Made by a program: the position numbers and the translations under genes. The notes below the pieces were generated by a model. The model worked only from the letters and a program-made list of their open reading frames with translations, was not told the origin of the DNA and did not search any database. This document shows, one piece after another, positions 55,386 through 64,000 of a stretch of 64,000 nt of DNA. Position 1 is the stretch's first letter, and every line of letters begins with the position of its first letter. Source of the stretch: Omphalotus guepiniiformis (Eukaryota > Basidiomycota > Agaricomycetes > Agaricales > Omphalotaceae); NCBI GenBank assembly GCA_028554645.1, contig JAQOOI010000031.1:186001-250000 (forward strand). Direction: 5' to 3'.

Positions 55386-58300
55386 TTAGCATAAGGTCGG
55401 TTCAGTCTCTGTCTTCACCTGCAACCGACGAACATATATTGCACCGTACGCAAACTTTCCTTTGCATTTTCTGAGGTTGAGACTGCGATTGTTTGTAAGC
55501 CGCCCCGCGTACAGTAACTTATGCCCGTTAGGTCCCACTCCATCATGATTCCACACGGAACCATTAGGTTCAACCACTCGACAAATATAATGTTGATCCC
55601 CTAGATAGACAACACCTCGAAGGTCGTAGAAACATGGTATTCCGCTAATGTTGAGAATTACTGTTTGATCAATATAGAAATCACGATCAGCCACACTAGA
55701 CGGTTCAAAATGACATGAAATTATATGTGGATCGATTTGTAAAGATTGCTTGTAAACGATACCTGATTGGCATATTGAACAACGGCTTGCAGTTTCGTGC
55801 TCCAAGTGGGTAAGCCATTCTGACACGGATTTCGCAGTATTGCGGTTTCTTTCGAAAACGGCGCAATTCTGATAAAAAGGCGAACCTCGTTGATGACCGT
55901 TAACACAGACAGTTTCAACTATAACAGACTGACTTTGATCAGAGGTAAGGAGCCTGTCCATTATTAAAGGTAATGATGCCATTGCACCGAATCGGAAGTC
56001 ATGCCGATTGTGGTCGTGAAGAATCCAGCGCATACGGTCTCTAGCTTCCTCTAGATTGAGCTGTCTTGTCCTACATTGCTCAAACAACAGGGACAGTTCA
56101 GGTAGATAATCGTTGTTATACGATCTAAAGCTTGCGTCCCATCTATCAGGATCTGAGGCCCACAACGAGTAAAGGACCGTAATAGCTACATCATAGGCAC
56201 AGCTGTTGTCGCTCCAAGAAGGTCCAATCTTATTTGAAAAAGCGCGTGCAAGAGATTTGTTCTTCTTTGGTGCACTGTGGCTATGAAGAGCATCCTCAGA
56301 ACTGCAGTCCCTTGAAGGAGACTGTACAACTGTTGAGGTCGGCGACAACGGAAGAGCACAAGCACTGGAGTTTGACAAGGGTGAAGATGAAACAAGGGTT
56401 GTCTGTGTGTTCGGGAAGTCAGGACCATTTGTTCCTTGACAAACTGCTATTTGAGGAAGGGGTCTTGGTAGGGGAACGCTGCCCTCTGCAGCTTTCAACC
56501 TAGAAGCAAGTAGAGGGTTTAACGAGTTAGGATTTTTTGGCTTTGAATCAGCTTTAACAACTTCCCAATCGAGTTCCTCCACGTCCAATTCAGTCAGTGG
56601 ATCCTTTTTTGACCACTTCAGTGCACTGTGTATACCTTGCGGAACATACGTGACCCCCTTCCAGGTCCGAAACGCTTTTATAAGAGCATTCCGACGTTCA
56701 GCCACAACACTTTTATGCAACTTACATTCAAATCTTAATCTAGTAATATCATCCAACAGTTCCAGTTCTCTGTACTCTCTCCGAAGTGCTCTTGAAGCAC
56801 CACCTACAAGTTTATCCGGGTGGAAACTCTGTAGAATGAGAGTGCCAACTGCTGTTGCGCTACGTGAAAGCGCCGTGTAGTAGCCGTGAAAGTTCTTGCA
56901 GTAAAACAGATCTACCGGGTTGAAAGCTCTTGTTTTCCCCTGTGACGCGTAGTCTGTCATCGCAAAACACGGCAACACTTCGACTTGGGTTCTTCCTACA
57001 TGGACGGCTGAGTCGTCTGGTAAGGAGACCCACATTGAATTGGTCGTTGGAGATAAAGGAACAACGTTGGGGGGTAAACCTTCGATTGTTATCTGTTTCG
57101 GGGGATTAGTCAGTTTCACAAACAATGTATCTAGAACAGTCTGACCACGAGCGCCCTTTCTGGCCTGCCATCCGTACACTGTACCCTCCTGACCTTTGGT
57201 TATGCATAGTTCTGTTGCTAGGTTAGTTCTGATCATCACCGGCATGTCTAAACAAAGAGACAGTTTTGCAGAAAGATTGTCATCAGACGCACTGTCCGGC
57301 TGGCACCAAAGGAGCTGTTGCAAATAATCTGACATCTCTTTAGGATGTCGTTGCCGTTTCTGGCCTATTTTGGAGGCAGCGTCGCCAACGTCCTTGACCG
57401 GCTTGATGACATCTTCGGAATAAAAGTCAGTTAGCTTCTGTCCCGTTTCAGCGGCGAACCTAAGCGAACCCAAGCGATTGATCTCGTCCTTGTGTGCATT
57501 TCGTGCAGTAATAATAGGCACATCTCTGAAGTCTTTGGACACGATGGATGGACAACTGTCTAAACTAAAAGTGTTTGACACTCGAGAGTTGAGAAACGAT
57601 ATGTCAGCTGGTGTACATTTTTTATATCTCATATTCTCTAACGCAGTGCGAAATCTAATGTCATCCTCTGTGAGGCCGGTACATCGCATGTTTTTGCGGA
57701 GAATCACCACAGTATTGAATTCATGCCACAGTGCCTTTCCAATGGCCTCCTCCTGTTTCCTCAGCACATTCCCACTCCGACCTATCAGATCACTGTACAA
57801 GGCCCCCGTTTCGCCTCCCATCACAGGAGGAAGCTGTGCGAAATCCCCTGCAACAAGCATATTCATGCCTCCGAAAGCTGTCCCTTCTTTGCAGAGTGCC
57901 TGAGCTAGGCGTTTGCTGATCTGATATAATTCAAATGCAGACACCATGGACACTTCGTCAATGAATATATAATCCACGCCTTGCAGACGTTCGCGAACTT
58001 GCGGCAGGGTGTTTTTAGCTGTATACTCCGAGATACTCAGGACAGAATGATAGGTAGATCCTCCCAGTAAAGAAGCTGCACTTCCCGTTGGCGCAACTAC
58101 TAAAAACCTGTGGGTTTCCTGCCTAAGCGCGAAGTAATGTGTCAACGCCTTTATAACCTGGGACTTACCAGTACCACCCATTCCACCAAGGTACATTTTA
58201 AGCTGCCCCGTATAAGGACTCGAAGCGTGGTTGGCCACAATTCGAAACGCGCGCTCCTGTTCTTCATTCAAGCTAAATAACTCCGAGCTGTCATCAATAA

Positions 58301-61300
58301 GCTGCTGATAATCACCTGCATGGAACTTGCGCTCCAAATAAGATTTGTCAATTATCTTTACTTCATCGGTGAAGGTCGACGAAACCGTATTGTTGCCGGG
58401 CCCGACCACAGACGGGGCAACGCCTGGGCCACTTTTTTCCTTGAGCACTTCTTCACGTGCTTTGAGCACTAATTTTCTCCACTCTGTACCGGTACTGTCC
58501 CTTGACGGTCCTGGACGATTCAAACTCCTGGGCACAGTGACGTTTGAAGCAGGCGTAGTCCACCCGAGTGCGGTCAATAAGCGACGTACACTTTCCTTTT
58601 GCTTTACACGAGAGCAGAATAATTTGCCCAGCGCCTGCTCTGAATCGCTACCGTCTACGGAAACATCCAACGCAGGGAAATCCTGGATATCGAAGGTGCT
58701 TTGGTCAACTACCTCCGCAGTCGGATGTACAAAGGGGTCGGCGCTATCACCGTTCTCGTTCGATTCCAGCCATTCTTCGTCAACGATGCCCCACGACGAA
58801 GTTACAGCTGTGCCTGATTTGAGTTGCGTACGATAGTCGTCTCTTGCATCCAAGCATTCGTACCGCACGTTGAAGTTATCCATTAACGCCAGATCACGTT
58901 TGGAAAAATCATACTCATGGAAAGCCGCACTCCAATTGGATTCAGGTGACTTCAGATGTTTGCCTGACCGCCAAGGCTTGAAAAGCGCAAGCATGGTCGA
59001 ACAATAATATTCACGATCGCCTTTGTCTCGGCGCGGTAATGTGGCTCCTACAAAATTGACTACAACCTTGTCGTTCTCTTGATGAACCTCTACGGCATGC
59101 GATTTGTACAAAGGATGTGAGCGGCAGAAACGACTACAAGATTTGCGCAGTAACAGGTGTGAAGGCTCGGGACGGTCGTCTGCAACATCGGAATCGGTGT
59201 GACTCAGGTCATCTTCGTCTACCACAGATACGGGAACTGACTTACTCTTGAGCTTTGCTCTGGATAAAGTTACTCTGGTGCACCGTCTCACATAATCGTA
59301 AAGAGACATGTCCTCCAACTCAATTGGCCTGTGCACATAGTCATCAACCGGTGAAAAGGCAACAAGACGACCTTCTTGTTTGAGCAACGCAACCTTTTGC
59401 TCCGGTTCAGTGGGATCTTTTGCGTGCCAAAACTGCCTCGCTTCCGTAACAAAATTGCTCCAGAAAAAGGGCCTAAATACATGATCAGTGTAATGATCGG
59501 GATTTCCTAAAAGATATAAACACACCATTGGTGCGCCCATCTCCATTTTTGTGGTCAGCAGATTGACCACTTTCGTCATCAACCGCCTAGCTTTTTCGTG
59601 GCTTGAGATATTCCCGGAAACCAACTCCAGGTTTTTAGAAAATATAGTCCTTATGCAGTCGAACACCACGTGTGTCTTGAGCGATGCCTTCGTTATGTAG
59701 TCTGAGACATACAAAACAACTGCTTTAATTGCAGTACCTGAAGTGAGATTCGTAACATCTGTGTTGCACCGGAAAAGATAAGTCAACACAGGCGTGAACA
59801 TATTGAGCCACGGCTCACCTTTCTTCATATAGATACCACCCGTATCGGGATCTACTAGCGTCTTCTCGTACAGAGCTCGAGGAAAACGGGCCTTACACCT
59901 GCCCCACTTGTTGTCCTTACAACCTTTGTAGAGATGATTGAGTTTCGTAGACCCGTCTTTGCGGAGGTTTCGTTGGCAATTGTGCACGTTCGATCGACTG
60001 ATCAGATCATCAACAGTGTCTCCAAACTCTTCTGACCACTTAGAATTAGCTCCACATACATCACACTCTGCGGGTCGTGGCGGGTCGTGTGCTCTACACC
60101 GAGCAGGAGGCGGCACGGGCAAGGTTTCAACCGGACTACGGTAAACAGCTGATGACTGCGCCTTAGCGACTCTCTCGGTGACCTCAGCGTGGGTACCGTT
60201 CAAATATTCCCCGCAATGGACACTCTCTAACCATTGAACAATTTTTGTCTGCCAGTCTGACGCAGGATCCAGAATGCGATCCCTCATCACTTGTGGATTA
60301 ACCGAGTTTTTGAGCCAGAGCATGAGATGCAGGTGAAGAGTAAGCCTGCCTTGTTGTTCCACGGTGCCGTAGTGAGCGTTATGATCGCCGTAGATACCTC
60401 GTTGACTGCTGTCCATGCCCAAAACATCCGTGATGAACGTCTCGACCATGAAATGGAAGAATCTCGCAGCCGCTACTGGATTTGCGCAAACCCGCCTGAT
60501 ACGTTCATCATTTTCAATTGACAATTCAGGGCGAAAGGGTATGTCAGAACCAGCCCAATATATGCAGATCGGGTGACGCTCATCAGCAGGAGAGAGGGTT
60601 ATGTACCAGGAAGGAGCACCTTTGTGGGCTATAAGGGACCATATCTCTTGACGCATGTATTTTTTTGACGTAGTAGAGCCATCCACCTCCTTGGCAATAT
60701 GATCAAGGTCAGTGAGCATTTTATAACATGCTTCCTCGTCGGAGGTGCGGTCTTTCACGACTTCACCGTCAGCTAACCGTTTGGCAAGAGACGATAGCAC
60801 GGAAAGATTCAGATTGAGAAGACGATCTGCAATACTACTGAAAGCCGATTTATTAGCTAATAGCCAACCGCTGTCACTGGATTTTTTCATTTGGAGGTGA
60901 CTGAAGACGACAAAAGGGAAGTGTATGTCTGTCTGAAAGCGCTTATCATGATACATAAGCAGATACTTAGCGTGTGCTTGCGTGGAGAGGTGTGCGGTCC
61001 CTAAACCACCTAGACCATAAGGAAACAACCAAGGAAACATTTTCGGGTATAACCGAGGGTTATTCCAGAGCGAAAGCGGTTGTTGAGCATGGCCCACAGC
61101 CAAAACTTTACCGCCGTTATCGAAGTGTTGAAATGCTTTGGCCTTAAGCTGAGCCACTGTATAACCCCGTCCGTTCATGTCCTCGCCTGTGAGACCATGA
61201 ACAGAAAAGGAACATTGGCCAGACTCAACCCCATCTTCCTCCTCCATATCGTGCACGCTTGTACCCTCAGGAGTCTTGTTTGTGTCCATTTGTTTCCATT

Positions 61301-63341
61301 CAACGGAACACGGAGGCGCGCTCTCGTCGTATTGAGCCAAATTAGCATCTGATATAACTACGTCGGCGTAATCTGAATGATTTAGTATTAGCCATTGTAA
61401 AGCACGTTTAATCTCGTTTCGTCTTACCAGGAACGGGGTGCGCTTGAAATCTGCCTCAGTGGGTTTCACAGGACCAGTGAACAAAATAGCGAGCACGTCG
61501 TCCATGTCTGCTCGTGGGGGGGGCAGCTCATTGTATATTTTTGGCACAGGTGATTCAAAAGCTATGATGTTGGCCTTCATCTTCCGACGTCCTGTGGAGA
61601 GCTTGACAAAACAGCAGGAGGAACGTACTTTTGCAACTAAAAGTCTTTCCATATAGCGAAGTCCTGAAAGCTCAGGGGGTACCTCTCCAAGCCACAGTCC
61701 CTTCGCCAGTGCTAGATCAGGTAATGTGTCGTTTCGAAGACTGGCGCGACACCCTGAACAGATTTCACTGCAAGCACGGTCTATGATCGGCGACGTGAAT
61801 TCTCTGATTGGGTCAGTTGCTGACTTGCGAGGCAAGCGGGTGACACCGGATTTGCGCAATATGTCGAGGTGGCCCTTCACTGCCTTCAGCCTCGACAACT
61901 CAACCCGGGGAGTCAACTGACCACACACAGCACACCCAGCCTCCTCAATGTTTCCAGCTTCCATTTTCTTGCAGGCGTTAGCTACGACAGTTTGTGCAAG
62001 GCAATCATCAAGAGGTTCAGGGGGGAAAGGAAACGCGTTCGGGTCCATGGCCTCAGTTTGAAGCTTTTTCAAACGGGTCCTACGTCTCTGGACCTTCGCT
62101 GACGATCGAAAGCCCAGAACGGTCACTGCCGACGCGCAAGACTCACTGCACTTATGAGACTCAAAGTAATTAGTTATTTCAATGTGGGTCGCTCTTCGTT
62201 TTTTGAAGGAATGTGCACCCGCCACTCTGCGCGCGTCGGTGACAGTCAGAAAAGGGATCAACTCCAACGGGGCTATATTCACGTATAAATTGGTCTGAGG
62301 AGAATACTGGTCCAACTTGTGTGACGATACATGCGCTGTAAAGGTAAAGCTGTAGTCTTTAGAAGCACGGCAGACCTCCACGGCACCTCCCACAACACTG
62401 TCTTTGAACAGAGCAAATGGAACAAGGAGTTTCGCGTGGCCACCGCGAAGACGAGACCTGGAGGTTCTGCTTGAAGAGGATGAGCTAGCTGCAGGCAGAG
62501 CACTAGCAGAGCTTGGTTTTCCCATCTCGTTCTTGAGAAAAGCCGTGAACAGACGGGATCTTCGCAAAGCATGGTGTAGTCGAGACTTATATCTGGGGTA
62601 TCTGTTGAAATAAGGACCTTTGCAGGCCATATATATGTTGTGTGAAGTCACACGGGATGGAACGAGAGGTGTTTGGATGCTACAGCCCCAGCCAGACCAC
62701 GAGAGTCTACCAAAAGACAGCACAGACCTGAAAACCCGAAAACTATATACACTGTGTTGATACACCAACGACAAAGTTACTTGTGATGAAAGCCCGCAAG
62801 AATCAAGTAAAAGCTGATAGTTTGCATAAGAAAGAGGTTTGCGGAGCATTTGGCGGCGCCTCATGACAGCCAGTAACTTGTCAGCCTTTTCAGGTAGATT
62901 AAACGGAGTGGTCATAGCCTTCTCTAGGCCAGCAATGTAATCTGTCTTGCGCATAAAACCTCTGCGCGCGCGATACAATGCAAGAGCCACCCTGTATCTG
63001 ACTGACACGGGAGAAACATAGGCCCAGCGTAAGCAGCAATTGTCATTTGAAGAATACAACCCGGAGAATTGACAGGCAAGCTCGTATGAAAAAGCCAGGT
63101 ATCTCCAAGTACGTCTAATGTAAAACTTTGCGTAACGCGATGTGCACGGCTCCAACCAACGAGCGAAAGAAACAAAATGCGGAAACAAGCTCAGAGGCAG
63201 CTTATAGAGACCAATCCCACGAAGTCGCGCACGCGAAAATCGGGTCATCGATGCAGAGGATCGAGCGAAATATATATACGGCATACGCCGCAGAGGCCGC
63301 AGGGGGGGCAAGAATGATAGAGAGAACCTGCAAGAGGTCAT
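55386..63341 (-). mobile_element. Helitron Rep-helicase with C-terminal ubiquitin-protease-like domain
   Basis: One uninterrupted frame, 2651 residues from the first ATG at 63341 (open upstream to about 63521 from a GTG). Order: a basic N-terminal region; CAVCG/CSGC Cys pairs of a DUF6570-like domain (about 61.9-61.3 kb); the Helitron-like N domain (FPYGLGGL, SWYITLSPAD); HUH motif HLHLM (HxH at 60327-60335); the Rep tyrosines in YVSDYITK (codons at 59709-59711 and 59697-59699). Then a PIF1-type helicase: GGMGGTGKS near 58170, FIDEVSM near 57955, AGDFAQLPPV, LRKNMR, DYASQGKTR and YTALSRS. The C-terminal 300 residues have DNSCAYD (Cys codon 56199-56201) and DQHYICRVV...VWNHDG (His codon 55590-55592), the Cys and His boxes of a USP/UCH-like cysteine protease. 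Rolling-circle transposition is the known role of RepHel. The intact frame suggests a young, possibly active copy. Element ends were not found. Confidence 0.9.
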
Positions 63342-64000
63342 CCTCTGCACGAGGATACCCTCTACAAGGGCATGACCCGGATCCTGGTCCAACGGACCAG
63401 CGGGCCCAACGACGACGGTTGACGCATGACTCGACGCGTTGGCTGGGGAACAACAAGGACTGCGGTAGTCAAAGACCGAGCAGCAATTAACAGCCGACAC
63501 GGAGTTGCTGGCATGGTTCACAAGGGAGTGCGCTACAACAGAGCGTTAGTTTTACGCGCGGCGCAACGGTCTCGGGACTCACAAGGTGGCAGGGACTTGT
63601 TCACTGGGTCTGTTGGACCCAACACCGAAGCCATAGCATTTTGAACTAAAGGACCACCCAATTTAAAATCAGTAAGGATTTACAAAAAAAAAAAAAAGAA
63701 AGAAAGAAAAAGAAAGAGAGGAAGAAGGGAGACGCACACGACGCGTCGCGGTTCGACCAAACCGGCTTACAGGCAAGAATACACAACGTATTTCCGATAC
63801 GCGGGTTGAGATATTGTTCAGATACTTGACAATCACGAAACCCACGAAGAAAAGGGACTGTGAGTCTGTGAACACAAAAAACAGAAGAGACACGGGCTCA
63901 CCGACAGACTGAACAGCACAGGAGCTTATTTTTGAGCAGCAGGTCGCTAGCAGCAGGAGGGACGCGCAACGCAGCATCGGGAAGAAGTAGGCAAGGAACG
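63342..64000. other. Upstream region of the Helitron frame, reaching the window edge
   Basis: Open in the Helitron frame to about 63521 without an ATG, so an upstream exon or leader is possible. Contains a (GAAA)n/poly-A tract at 63680-63720. A hydrophobic reverse frame at 63669-63977 includes this tract and is not supported as a gene. The 5' TC end of the Helitron should lie here or beyond. Confidence 0.4.

Noticed and set aside
57478..58836. Forward-strand frames of 140-163 codons inside the Helitron
   Set aside because: Antisense to the helicase domain; no known motifs.
63669..63977. Hydrophobic reverse-strand frame near the window end
   Set aside because: Its Phe-rich tail is the antisense of the poly-A/GAAA tract and there is no family match.

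Overview
The window is nuclear DNA of a filamentous basidiomycete, almost certainly an agaricomycete. The genes have many short (about 50-70 nt) GT-AG introns with CTAAC/CTRAY-like branch sites. Several families are agaricomycete-typical: a DUF6534 multi-span membrane protein, a 7TM membrane protein, an F-box protein, single-pass Ser/Thr-rich membrane proteins, GH79 beta-glucuronidase-like enzymes, a HECT-like expanded-family protein and a Helitron. Exon joins below were worked out by eye from splice signals and frame, without any alignment.

Left part (1-15 kb): a decayed PUF6-like gene is spliced in frame to the tail of a Ser/Thr-rich single-pass membrane protein (178-2912). Then come an AT-rich gene-poor tract with direct repeats (2.9-6.6 kb), a long intron-containing gene with a zinc-binding N-terminus and a HECT-like C-terminus (6657-10528), a 38-bp tandem repeat, and an MFS transporter gene with one frame break, which sits between inverted repeats (11.8-14.9 kb).

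Middle (15-39 kb): an AT-rich island carries three related hairpins and a reverse-strand 7TM protein gene. It is followed by an F-box protein, a degenerate reverse-strand copy of the MFS gene, a tungstate-binding-like PBP protein, a Upf1/SMUBP2-type helicase, a DUF6534 protein, the HIR-complex subunit Hpc2 (ubinuclein family), indoleamine 2,3-dioxygenase and a BTB/POZ protein.

Right part (39-64 kb): two GH79 paralogues lie head to head around a single-pass membrane protein gene, and share 13-nt and 10-nt micro-exons. Then come a La RNA-binding protein, a small secreted protein, a T5orf172/MUG113-type gene, a 1-kb CpG-rich mosaic minisatellite, and a large uninterrupted Helitron Rep-helicase reading frame. 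The latter has a C-terminal ubiquitin-protease-like domain and runs nearly to the window end.

There is no operon logic here. Housekeeping genes (helicase, Hpc2, IDO, La) alternate with lineage-specific membrane/secreted genes and with mobile or repetitive DNA. The most notable points are the Helitron with its protease domain and adjoining mosaic minisatellite, the conserved micro-exons in the GH79 pair, the covarying hairpins, the PUF6/membrane-protein chimera, and short exact or near-exact repeats shared by flanks of unrelated genes.
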